DNA of 64,000 nt from positions 744,001 to 808,000 of the forward strand of contig NZ_BLIN01000003.1 of NCBI RefSeq assembly GCF_009811555.1. The letters run 5' to 3'. The position numbers and the translations under genes were made by a program. Position 1 is the first letter of the stretch. Each line of letters begins with the position of its first letter. This DNA comes from Streptomyces caniferus (GTDB lineage Bacteria; Actinomycetota; Actinomycetes; Streptomycetales; Streptomycetaceae). Of this stretch, positions 1 to 7,606 are shown piece after piece. Below the pieces are notes generated by a model. The model saw only the letters and a program-made list of their open reading frames with translations, ran no database searches and was not told the origin of the DNA.

Positions 1-1
1 C

Positions 2-1033
2 GCCGTCACCACCTGTGGTGTCGTCTTCGCCTTCAACGGCTTCCAGGCCGTGGTCAACCTCGGCGGGGCCGCGAAGAACCCCGGCCGGGCCATCCCGGTC
101 GCCCTGATCGGTGCGCTCGCGCTGGGCCTGGTGATCTACTCGGCGCTGCAGGCCGCCTACCTGGGGTCGGTGCCGCCCGAGCTGCTGGAGCGGGCCGGCG
201 GGTGGCAGGGCGTGAACTTCAACTCGCCGTTCGCGGACCTGGCGGGGCTGCTGATGCTGCACTGGGTGGTCACCATGCTGCAGTTCGGCGCGTTCATCTC
301 GCCGGCCGGGTCCAACATCGCCAATGTCGCCTCGGCCGCGTACATGGTCACCAACCTCGCCGAGACCGGGTTCTTCCCCCGGAAGCTGGCGGCCGTGCAC
401 CCCCGCTACGGCACCGCCCGCCCCGCGATGTGGCTCAACCTCGGCTTCTCCGTCGTTCTGCTGCTCACCATCGGCCGCAGCTGGCAGGCGCTGGCCGGCG
501 TGGTGTCGGCGGCCATGGTCATCTCGTATCTGATCGGCCCGATCGCGGTGGGGGTGCTGCGACGGACCCGCCCGGACCTGCCGCGTCCCTTCCGGCTGCC
601 GGCCGCCGGGGTGCTGTGCCCGGTCACCTTCGCCTTCGCCGCCTGCGCGCTGTACTGGTCGAAGTGGCCGGAGACCGGCAAGATCACCGTGCTGACCCTG
701 GTGGCCGCACCGGTCGCGGCGCTGGTGCTGTGGCGCCAGGGCGAGCGGCGGCTCCTGCGGCAGTTCGCCCCGGCCTGGTGGATGATCGCCTTCCTGGTGT
801 GGACGGCCACGGTGTCCGCGCTGGGCGGCGAAGAGTTCGGCGGCCGGGGCATCCTCCCCGGCGTGCTCGGCACCGCCGTGATCGCGGTCACCGCCCCGCT
901 CTTCTACTTCTGGGCCGTACGCTCCGGGGTCAAGGCCCACGCACGGGGCCTGACCAGCGCCCCGTCCCCCACCGAAGCCACCCCGACACCCTCCGCCACC
1001 ACCGACGACGCCCGCCCGATGGCTTCCGTCTGA
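2..1033 (+). CDS. APC-family amino-acid permease, C-terminal part (5' truncated by window edge)
   Basis: The reading frame is open from base 2, so the gene begins outside the window. About 343 codons remain. They encode a run of hydrophobic helices typical of the APC (amino acid-polyamine-organocation) superfamily. The start carries the family's conserved stretch FAFNGFQAVVNLGGAAKNP (residues about 10-28 of the visible part), which lies in the membrane domain of PotE/GabP-like permeases. Later helices include LVIYSALQAAYLG and VSAAMVISYLIGPIAVGVL. The last 30 residues are a Ser/Thr/Pro/Ala-rich cytoplasmic tail. The protein probably imports an amino acid or amine by proton symport. Substrate cannot be told from the C-terminal half. 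It ends with TGA at 1031-1033 and nothing co-directional follows closely. Confidence 0.85.
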   Translation, partial: AVTTCGVVFAFNGFQAVVNLGGAAKNPGRAIPVALIGALALGLVIYSALQAAYLGSVPPELLERAGGWQGVNFNSPFADLAGLLMLHWVVTMLQFGAFISPAGSNIANVASAAYMVTNLAETGFFPRKLAAVHPRYGTARPAMWLNLGFSVVLLLTIGRSWQALAGVVSAAMVISYLIGPIAVGVLRRTRPDLPRPFRLPAAGVLCPVTFAFAACALYWSKWPETGKITVLTLVAAPVAALVLWRQGERRLLRQFAPAWWMIAFLVWTATVSALGGEEFGGRGILPGVLGTAVIAVTAPLFYFWAVRSGVKAHARGLTSAPSPTEATPTPSATTDDARPMASV

Positions 1034-1132
1034 GGGCACACCGCGCCAGGGTCGGGGTGCGGGCTCGAAAACCGGGGCGGATTCTCTCTCCCCTCCTCCC
1101 CCCGACCCCACCGAGCGTCCGTGCCGTCCATG

Positions 1133-1188
1133 TGTCCGTGCGTCCGTGCGTCCGTGCGTCCGTGCGTCCGTGCGTCCGTGCGTCCGGA
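1133..1188. repeat. Tandem octanucleotide repeat (CGTCCGTG)n
   Basis: Five perfect tandem copies of CGTCCGTG occupy 1141-1180, flanked by a one-mismatch copy at 1133-1140 and a partial copy at 1181-1188. The tract lies in non-coding DNA about 100 bases after the permease stop. The 8-base period is not a multiple of three, which argues against a coding role. Confidence 0.9.
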
Positions 1189-1366
1189 GCCTCCTCGCGT
1201 CCTTGCACCGGCTCGCGAACGACCCGGGCGCACGACGACGGGCCACGGTGCGCAATGACATCAGTGGCGGGGTTCAGCACGGCCCCGTCATCCAGTCCGG
1301 CCAGGTCACCGGGCTCACCTTGTATGTCCAGGATCCCAGCGCGTAGGCAGTTTCGTTTGGATCATC

Positions 1367-1938
1367 TCATTCCGGGCCGGCAGCCGGCTGGCTACTGCCG
1401 TGCGGCGCCTCGTCCACGTTGCCCCCGAACTTGCACTCTCCGGCGACCTCGCTGGTGACCTCGCTGGTCGTCAGGCGCAGTGCGCGGATTTCCCGCAGCC
1501 GGTGGCTGCGTACGGAAGGGTCGGCGAGCTCGCTGTCCGGTTCGATGCGCCGTATCCGGTTGCGGAGCATGTCGAGTTCAACCTGCGGGGAATCGATTAC
1601 CTCGGCAGTGCAGCAGAGTTGCACGGATGAGCAGTAGACCGTCGGAATCCTTCGCACCGGGCCTTCTTCGCCGATTGCTTTCCATGGCCCGGGGATGTGT
1701 GTCCCAGGCGTCGGTCACGTTCAGCAGGACATCTGGGTTTTCGTGCACTGCGGCGAATACAGACTGAGGCAACCGGCGATGTCACGTCGGGACTTGCCGT
1801 CCTTGATGCAGCGTTCGTAGCGGTCTTGGGTGCGCGGTCGCAACACGGGCGAGTCTGCACGGTCCGGTGCAGAGCGGCGTGGGCGGCCCCGGCGATCCAG
1901 TCGTCGCCGTACTTCGGGGCGAGGTCGGTGAGGGTCAA
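1367..1938 (-). pseudogene. Decayed, frame-shifted coding relic; possibly an IS110-like transposase C-terminus
   Basis: No intact gene is present between the permease and the TetR gene, but the minus strand carries protein-like segments in different frames. One starts with TDLAPKYGDDWIAGAAHAALHR near 1938. Another, around 1800-1850, reads RYERCIKDGKSRRDIAGCL, which resembles the C-terminal 'EGKSxxDIxRCLKRY' region of IS110-type transposases. A third reads VFAAVHENPDVLL near 1760, and a fourth, nearer 1500, reads ELDMLRNRIRRIEPDSEL. Joining them needs at least two frameshifts. The IS110 link is weak: it rests on one short motif. What is visible is only that the segment was once coding and is no longer. 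Confidence 0.35.
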
Positions 1939-1959
1939 CCGGTGGTTCGCGTCGGGGTC

Positions 1960-2553
1960 TCACCCTCCGGTGGCGGTGCGGAGGATGAGCAGGCGATCGA
2001 CCAGTTCGTCGACGTAGGCGGGGGTGAGCGGGCCCGTTCCGAACAGGATGCGGAGGTACATCGGGGACAGGATGAGGTCGAGCACCTGGAGCACATCTGG
2101 CGGGTGTTCGCCTCGGTCGCGGGCCCGGTCGAGCATGACCTGCAGTTGACGAGTGCGTTCGGCGAGGAACGCGTCGCGGGCCTCCAAGCCCGGCTGTCCC
2201 GAGTTGGACAAGGAGATGGCCAGGCGCAGTATCGCCGTCCCGTCCGGTCCGGCGATGTCGCGGGCGGCGGTGGCCGCGTAGGTGCGTAGGTCGCCCTCCA
2301 GGCTACCGGTGTCAGGGGCGGGGGAAGTGGCGGCGAGCCGGGTGGCGGCCACGTCCGAGAGAAGGGCTTCCAGGTTTCCCCAGCGACGGTAGATGCTGGA
2401 ATCGGCCACGCCCGCGCGGGTGGCGACATCGCCGACCGTGAAGTTCCCGTAGCCGCGGTCGCCGACCAGGTCCGCGACTGCCTGATGCACTGTCGCGCGG
2501 ACCCGGGCCGCACGGCCACCGGGCCGGCGGACCGGCTCCCTTTCCTTCTCCAC
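1960..2553 (-). CDS. TetR/AcrR-family transcriptional regulator
   Basis: A 197-residue one-component repressor. Residues 15-62 form the N-terminal helix-turn-helix (AVADLVGDRGYGNFTVGDVA, then GVADSSIYRRWGN, the recognition helix with its usual YRRW ending). The rest is an all-helical ligand-binding and dimerisation domain. It begins with GTG at 2553, where VEKEREP opens the protein. The gene is divergent from the alpha/beta hydrolase at 2646, with only 92 bases between the two starts. That gap contains two inverted repeats that could be its operators, so it most likely controls the hydrolase and itself. The inducer is unknown. Length and domain order are normal for the family. Confidence 0.9.
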   Translation of the reverse strand: MEKEREPVRRPGGRAARVRATVHQAVADLVGDRGYGNFTVGDVATRAGVADSSIYRRWGNLEALLSDVAATRLAATSPAPDTGSLEGDLRTYAATAARDIAGPDGTAILRLAISLSNSGQPGLEARDAFLAERTRQLQVMLDRARDRGEHPPDVLQVLDLILSPMYLRILFGTGPLTPAYVDELVDRLLILRTATGG

Positions 2554-2564
2554 GCCCCCACCTT

Positions 2565-2585
2565 AACGCAGTCGCCACTTGCGTT
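2565..2585. promoter_or_regulatory. Candidate TetR operator 1 (AACGCA-N9-TGCGTT)
   Basis: Perfect 6-base inverted repeat AACGCA (2565-2570) and TGCGTT (2580-2585) in the short divergent gap between the TetR gene and the hydrolase. It sits 12 bases upstream of the TetR start. The same half-site AACGCAGT recurs at 2614, so both may be bound by the same repressor. Confidence 0.5.
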
Positions 2586-2612
2586 TTTCGTCTCGGCGCT
2601 CCTACAGTCTCG

Positions 2613-2635
2613 CTAACGCAGTCACTAACTGCTTT
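2613..2635. promoter_or_regulatory. Candidate TetR operator 2 (TAACGCAGT-N5-ACTGCTTTA)
   Basis: Imperfect inverted repeat with one mismatch per arm: TAACGCAGT, five bases (CACTA), then ACTGCTTTA. It lies immediately before the AGGAG ribosome-binding site (2636-2640) of the hydrolase, where a bound repressor would block transcription. It shares the half-site AACGCAGT with the upstream repeat at 2565. Confidence 0.5.
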
Positions 2636-2645
2636 AGGAGTTTGG

Positions 2646-3866
2646 ATGAAGTCCCTGTTCTTCCCGCACAACCCTTCGTTCTGGTTCGAGACACTGCGGT
2701 CCTTCGGCCACATCGCCTACGGCGGCGCCGACTTCGGCGAGGTCGTGGTGACCACCGAACGGATCACCGTCGACGACTACGACAGCTGGCACGACGAGTG
2801 GCTCGCCACCGCCGACCGGGTGGCCGATGAGGGACGTACGGCCCTGGCCGGCGGGCACCGCGTCAGCGCCCGCGACGCCTTCCTGCGGGCGTCGAACTAC
2901 TACCGAAGCGCCGAGTTCTTCCTGCACGGCGACGCCACGGACCCGCGCATCCTGCACGCCTACGACGCGTCGGTGAGGTGTTTTCGCCAGGCAGCCGCAC
3001 TGTTCACCCCGGTCGTCGAGCCGGTGGAGATCCCTTACGAGGACACCACGCTGCCGGGGTACCTGTACCGCGCCGACGACTCGGGCACCGCCCGGCCGAC
3101 CGTAGTCATGTTCAACGGATTCGACGGTACGGCCGAGGAAATGCACTTCGGCGGCGCCGCCGCGGCCGTCGAGCGCGGCTACCACGTCCTGTCCTTCGAC
3201 GGCCCCGGCCAGCCGGGTACCCGCCACCACCACGGCCTGGTGTTCCGTCCCGACTGGGAGAACGTGGTCGGCCCCGTCCTCGACCACGCCCTCACCCGTC
3301 CCGAGGTCGATCCCGCCCGGATAGCCCTACTGGGCAACAGCATGGGCGGCCTGCTCGCACCGCGTGCCGCGGCCTTCGATCACCGACTCGCCGCCGTCAT
3401 CGCCCTCGACGGCGTCTACGACCTGGGTGACATGGCCGCCGGCGCCCTGTCCCTCGACCGCGCCGAGGCCGAATGGAGGCTGCGCGCCGACCACGACCCC
3501 GAGCTCGACGCCGCCGTGGAGGCGGCCGTCGCCGCCAGCCCCAAGATTCGCTGGCTCGTCGACCAGGGCATGTACGTCATGGGCGCCGAGACCCCGCGCG
3601 GGGTCTTCAGCACCTTCCTCGAATACCACCTGCGCGACGGCATCGCCCAGAAGATCACCTGCCCCACCCTGGTCTGCTCGGCCTCGGACGACGTGTTCTT
3701 CGAGGGCCAGCCCGAACTACTCCACAAGCACCTGACCTGCCCGAAGACTCTGCTGGAGTTCACCGGCGCACTGGGCGCGGACGCGCACTGCCAGGCCGGC
3801 GCCCAGCGCCTGGCTTTTGCCCGTGTGTACGACTGGCTGGACGATGTCATGGCCGAAACCACCTGA
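2646..3866 (+). CDS. Alpha/beta-fold hydrolase, 2,6-dihydroxypseudooxynicotine-hydrolase/dipeptidyl-peptidase-like
   Basis: A 406-residue hydrolase. It has a helical N-terminal cap of about 130 residues (residues 50-110 contain the ADEGRTALAGGHRVSARDAFLRAS stretch typical of long-cap hydrolases), then an alpha/beta fold. The nucleophile elbow is GNSMGG with Ser232. The acid is Asp348 or Asp349 in SASDDVFF, and the catalytic His is His381 in GADAHCQAG. FNGFDGTAEEM near residue 155 is the likely oxyanion-hole region. The cap and motif set resemble the C-C bond hydrolase family that includes 2,6-dihydroxypseudooxynicotine hydrolase; the true substrate is unknown. AGGAG at 2636-2640 supports ATG 2646. 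Divergent TetR control makes it a substrate-inducible detoxification or catabolic enzyme by inference. Confidence 0.85.
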   Translation: MKSLFFPHNPSFWFETLRSFGHIAYGGADFGEVVVTTERITVDDYDSWHDEWLATADRVADEGRTALAGGHRVSARDAFLRASNYYRSAEFFLHGDATDPRILHAYDASVRCFRQAAALFTPVVEPVEIPYEDTTLPGYLYRADDSGTARPTVVMFNGFDGTAEEMHFGGAAAAVERGYHVLSFDGPGQPGTRHHHGLVFRPDWENVVGPVLDHALTRPEVDPARIALLGNSMGGLLAPRAAAFDHRLAAVIALDGVYDLGDMAAGALSLDRAEAEWRLRADHDPELDAAVEAAVAASPKIRWLVDQGMYVMGAETPRGVFSTFLEYHLRDGIAQKITCPTLVCSASDDVFFEGQPELLHKHLTCPKTLLEFTGALGADAHCQAGAQRLAFARVYDWLDDVMAETT

Positions 3867-3924
3867 GCCCGTCCCGTCGTTCCGGCGCGAGCCCGCACCG
3901 GCCGAACCAGTCCTCTCAGCCGGG

Positions 3925-4376
3925 CCGGCCGCCGGCCACCCCTGCATGCCAGCACCGACGGATGGGTGGAGTCCTTGGCACTCGCCGCCCATGACCGTCG
4001 CTGGGCCAAGACCGTCCCACGGCCGTGTTCTTGAGCCTGCGAGCTGGTGAGCGCGCACGATCGTGGAGTCCACCGACACGGCCCAGGTCAGGTCCTCGTC
4101 CGCGTCGGCCTGGGCCATCGGCGCGGTGAACACCCGCTCCCAGGTGCCGTCCAGAGCTCACATCCGCAGCCGGTTGCAGACACCTCTCCAGTTGCCGTCT
4201 TTCTCCGGCAGGTGGACCCACTGCGTTCCGGTCCGGAACGTGAAGGCGATCGCGTCGATCACCTCCCGGTGGTCACGCCGGCGTCCACCCCGCTCGGCAT
4301 CCGGTCCGGGAGCAATGGCTCAACTCGCGCCCACTGCACATCTGTTAACGGCACATCCAGACCAACGATCAGATGA
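3925..4376 (-). pseudogene. Broken IS5-family (IS427-type) DDE transposase fragment
   Basis: Read on the minus strand from about 4376, the frame gives DVQWARVEPLLPDR near the start, then EVIDAIAFTFRTGTQWVHLPEK and NWRGVCNRLRM. A TGA stop follows where the family has Trp, and the frame then continues as ALDGTWERVFTAPMAQADAD and WAVSVDSTIVRAHQ. The last motif holds the first catalytic Asp of the DDE triad (VDST). A 'RRSWAASAKDS' segment in a shifted frame follows, after which similarity is lost. The second Asp and the Glu are not recognisable. This is a 5' half of an IS5-type transposase with an in-frame stop and 3' decay. I could not find clear terminal inverted repeats. Confidence 0.75.
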
Positions 4377-4470
4377 TCCGAACGAGACCGCCCAGGGGGC
4401 GGCCTGCGTCACGTGGAGCGGCGGGGACCGGCAACGGAGCGTCAGCTACCGTGCCGGTCCCCGCCGTTGC

Positions 4471-5415
4471 TCAGCGGTGGTCTGCCGCCGGGACGGAGTT
4501 GTCGGCCGGGGCCGTGGGAGCGGGTTCGGCGCGGGGTGGTCTGCTACTGCGGTTGAAGACGGTGATCGAGACCATGATGACCGCGAAGCCGATGATCTCG
4601 GACATGGTCGGGCGCTGGCCCAGTACCGGCCAGGCGATCAGTCCCGCGGCGATCGGTACGCCGTAGAAGTACGAGGCCACCCGGTCCGCACTCTCGGAAC
4701 GCATCAGGATGAAGAGCAGGCTGAGCGCGCCGATCGATACGCCGGCCGACATCCACAGTTCCGACAGCAACAGCTGCGGTGTCCACCGGATGACGCCCTT
4801 CTCGAAGATCAGTCCGCCGATGAGCATGACGACGGCCGACGAGCCGGACTGAACGAACCCATTGATCAGCAGGTGGGCGCCGGGGTTCTTCAGCTGGTAG
4901 TAGAACTGTCCGGTGGCCAGTCCCACCAGGCCGAGGACGCCGAAGGCGACGTTGGTCGGGGTGAGCCCGGAGGACGTCTCCAGGCCCCGGTACACCGTGA
5001 TGGCGACGCCGGCCAGCCCGCCGACGAGGGCCAGCACGGACAGCGGCCGGACCTTTCTCGCGGTCACGACGGAGACCATCAGCCACACCAGAATGGGTTG
5101 CAGCGCGATGATCAGTGCCGAGACCGCGGGGGTCATGCCCTGGTGGAGCGCGTAGAACACCCCGACGGAGAACACGCCCTGCAGCAGGATGCCGCTGAGG
5201 ATGAGGTGGACATAGCCCGAGCGTGGCCAGCCGACCCTCAGACACAGGATCAGGACGAACAAGATGACTGCGGTCGCGCCGAACCGGATGGCCAGGTAGG
5301 AGAAGGGCTCCGCGTAGGGCAGGCCATAGCGGCCACCTACAAAACCTGATCCGTAGAGGATGACGAACGTCAACGCAATGAGCGAAACCTTGAGGTTCTT
5401 GGTCTCGCCGGGCAC
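4471..5415 (-). CDS. EamA/DMT-superfamily transporter
   Basis: A 314-residue membrane protein with about ten hydrophobic helices arranged as two EamA repeats (residues about 10-140 and 155-290). It has the usual short hydrophilic C-terminal tail, here rich in Pro and Ala. Members of this drug/metabolite transporter superfamily export amino acids, nucleosides or small metabolites. The likely start is GTG at 5415. It overlaps the stop codon of the acyl-CoA dehydrogenase gene by one base, so the two are translationally coupled. The operon context suggests export of a product, or removal of a toxic intermediate, made by the thioesterase and dehydrogenase encoded upstream. That role is an inference. 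Confidence 0.85.
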   Translation of the reverse strand: MPGETKNLKVSLIALTFVILYGSGFVGGRYGLPYAEPFSYLAIRFGATAVILFVLILCLRVGWPRSGYVHLILSGILLQGVFSVGVFYALHQGMTPAVSALIIALQPILVWLMVSVVTARKVRPLSVLALVGGLAGVAITVYRGLETSSGLTPTNVAFGVLGLVGLATGQFYYQLKNPGAHLLINGFVQSGSSAVVMLIGGLIFEKGVIRWTPQLLLSELWMSAGVSIGALSLLFILMRSESADRVASYFYGVPIAAGLIAWPVLGQRPTMSEIIGFAVIMVSITVFNRSSRPPRAEPAPTAPADNSVPAADHR

Positions 5416-6941
5416 TAGCGCATTCCCACCTTGGACTCGAACGTGACCGTGGCGGCGCGCGGGCGGGTCGCACCCGATGCTGCCTGCGTGCCGATGAGCC
5501 GGGTGGCCAGTTCGTACTCGTTCACCAGGCCGACGATCTCGTTCTTCAACACCGCGATCGCCTTGGGGTAGTCGGCCTCGTCCACGGCGAGCCGCGCGCT
5601 GGGCGCGGCCGACCGGGACGACTTCTGCAGCGTGCTGATTCCGTAAATTCTGGACAGGATGCGTCCCAGGATCACGATCTTGTCCTGCGACGGTGCGTCA
5701 GCGAGGTGGCTGAGGTTGATGTCGGTGAGGTGGAAGAACGCGTCTTCCAGATATCCGAACCGGCCGAGGAACTCCAACGGCGACCGGAGCCCGGACTGCT
5801 GGAACTGGCGCAGGAACAGATGGGCCAGGTGCTGGCACAGCAGGTCGTTCGTTCCGTCGAAAACGGTGTATACGCGCGCGTCGAGCAGGGCGTAGGCGGC
5901 GATGTTGTCCGGTGCGCCCTTCCGGTACCCTTCGCCGCCGCACAGTTGCTGGTAGTCGAGAGCCGATTCCAGCATGAGTTCGGAGGCCAGCACCTTGGTC
6001 GCCAGCGAGGCGAACATGCTGTCTTCCAGGTCCGTGTAGTAGTTCTCCGCCAGCATCAGATGCCGGTACAGCGCATTGCAGACGACATAGTTCTGCTGGA
6101 TGCGATTGACCTTGTACCGCACGTAGCCGATGTCGTGCAGTGTGCCGTCACCGATTTTCCTTGTGCTCACCTGACGCAGGGACTCGGTGCTGAGCCTGCG
6201 CAGGAAACCGCTGGCCATGGCGGCCTTGCTGAACCGGGAGGCGCAGAGGATCTCGGCGGCATCGCCCAGTCCCTCTCTGGTCTTGGTGAGCCGGTAATGG
6301 CGGGGCACCCGCAGATCCAGGGTGTTGAGCCCGTATCCGAGGTTCTTCAGCCCCAGGCTGTCGTAGACCTCGGTGGTCACGAATCCGCCGTCCGACCGCC
6401 TGTGGGCGAAGTAGGCGAACTCCTTGCGCTCCGGATGCCTGGCGCAGATGATCCACCAGTCCGCCTGCTCACTGAACGCCTGCCAGTGCTTGGTACCGGT
6501 GATCCGGTACGCGTCGCCTTCATCGTGGTAGGTGGTCTGCATCCGTGCGAGGTTCGAACCGCTCCCCGGCTCGGTGAAGGCGAGACCGCCGATGACGGGG
6601 TGGTGCGCGAAGTCGTCGAAGACCTCTTCCTTCAGCGCGTCATCACCGCCGGCCGCCACGTTGCGGAGGAAGAGGACCGTCACGATCATCGTGTACATGC
6701 CCAGCGGCAGATTGCGCTCGGACATGATCTCGATGATCTCGCACATCTCCTGATGGCTTTCCCGGCCGCCGTACTCGCGCGGGATGGCCGGTAAGTAGAT
6801 GCCTAACTCGACGAGCTTGCGCAGACTTTCCCTGGAAAGCGGCTCATGCGGAAGTCGGGCGCTGTCGAACTCGTCGATACTGCGCCGAAAACCGTCGAGG
6901 AATTCGGACGAGTCGAGGTCGACCAATGGGTTGCGTGACAT
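5415..6941 (-). CDS. Acyl-CoA dehydrogenase-family flavoprotein
   Basis: A 508-residue FAD enzyme of the acyl-CoA dehydrogenase family. The flavin-binding core GGLAFTEPGSGSNLA is at residues 118-132 and TGTKHWQAFSEQADWW at 148-163. CGGEGYRKG (334-342) and VFDGTNDLL (360-368) are in the C-terminal helical domain. In most family members the last motif is YEGTNE and its Glu is the catalytic base; here the position is Asp362. The protein is longer than a canonical 380-residue enzyme, with about 110 extra C-terminal residues (RFGYLEDAFFHLTDI onwards). ATG 6941 is preferred over the TTG two codons upstream. It is the middle gene of a three-gene minus-strand operon. Substrate is unknown. Confidence 0.88.
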   Translation of the reverse strand: MSRNPLVDLDSSEFLDGFRRSIDEFDSARLPHEPLSRESLRKLVELGIYLPAIPREYGGRESHQEMCEIIEIMSERNLPLGMYTMIVTVLFLRNVAAGGDDALKEEVFDDFAHHPVIGGLAFTEPGSGSNLARMQTTYHDEGDAYRITGTKHWQAFSEQADWWIICARHPERKEFAYFAHRRSDGGFVTTEVYDSLGLKNLGYGLNTLDLRVPRHYRLTKTREGLGDAAEILCASRFSKAAMASGFLRRLSTESLRQVSTRKIGDGTLHDIGYVRYKVNRIQQNYVVCNALYRHLMLAENYYTDLEDSMFASLATKVLASELMLESALDYQQLCGGEGYRKGAPDNIAAYALLDARVYTVFDGTNDLLCQHLAHLFLRQFQQSGLRSPLEFLGRFGYLEDAFFHLTDINLSHLADAPSQDKIVILGRILSRIYGISTLQKSSRSAAPSARLAVDEADYPKAIAVLKNEIVGLVNEYELATRLIGTQAASGATRPRAATVTFESKVGMR

Positions 6942-6997
6942 ATTCAAGGTACTGGTCCCATCTCGGCTGGTACTTTACCGGCACATTGCTTGTGGCC

Positions 6998-7378
6998 CTA
7001 CAGCGCGTTGAGTTCGGCTCGCAGGTGGTCCGGAATGCTGGTGGTGGTTTCCCTTTCGTAGTCGAAGTGGACCATGATGCAGGTACCGCGGGCCACTTCG
7101 GCCCCCTCCTGTGTGGCGATCTGCTCGATGGTGATCGAGGTATTGCCGATCTTCGCCACCTTCGTCTCGATGACGACGTCTACGGAAGCGAAGATCTGGC
7201 GGGTGAAATCGATCTCGTATCGGCGCAGGATAAGCGCGAGGTCGCGCATGTTCGCTTCTTTGCTGAACAGGCGGAAAATCGGTAACCGGCCGTGCTCGAA
7301 CCAGACCGGCACTGCGGAATTTGTGACATGGCCGAGCACGTCGACTTCGGAGAAGCGCGGCGAAATCGTCACCTTCAC
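6998..7378 (-). CDS. Acyl-CoA thioesterase, 4-hydroxybenzoyl-CoA thioesterase-type hotdog fold
   Basis: A 126-residue single-domain hotdog protein. The N-terminal motif EVDVLGHVTNSAVPVWFEHGR (split by position: Asp13, Gly16-His17, Asn20, Glu28) matches the DxxGHVNNxxYxxYxExAR signature of the YbgC/FadM thioesterase family. Asp13 is the expected catalytic residue. It probably hydrolyses an acyl-CoA or acyl-carrier thioester in the cytoplasm. GTG at 7378 follows an AGGGG ribosome-binding site with a seven-base spacer. It is the first gene of the operon with the acyl-CoA dehydrogenase (56-base gap) and the EamA exporter. Together they look like a small acyl-modification and export unit. Confidence 0.85.
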   Translation of the reverse strand: MKVTISPRFSEVDVLGHVTNSAVPVWFEHGRLPIFRLFSKEANMRDLALILRRYEIDFTRQIFASVDVVIETKVAKIGNTSITIEQIATQEGAEVARGTCIMVHFDYERETTTSIPDHLRAELNAL

Positions 7379-7606
7379 GTTCTGCCCCTAAATTGGTACA
7401 GTAGTTCGAGTTTTCGACAGTCTCTCATCGACCGGCCTTGCGTCGGGTGGCACACCGAGAATTCAGCCGGTGTGAGGTGCGACACGAACGCCTGCCGATG
7501 CGCCATGAGGCCGCCCACCCGTCGCAAAGCGTGCGACAGCCCGCGTGACGAACGCCCTCCATGCCTACGGTGTACGCGAGTTGACCACGAAGGACGGAGA
7601 CCGTTG

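Noticed and set aside
1133..1188. Short tandem repeats here, at 18143 and at 30627 as a CRISPR array
   Set aside because: Units are directly adjacent with no spacers and there are no cas genes.
4063..5349. A 428-residue plus-strand frame opposite the IS5 relic and EamA gene
   Set aside because: Asp/Gly/Gln/Arg-rich shadow without recognisable domains.
6535..6575. A GGTTCGAA-type sequence as a tRNA T-arm
   Set aside because: It lies inside the acyl-CoA dehydrogenase gene and no acceptor stem, D-arm or anticodon arm can be formed around it.
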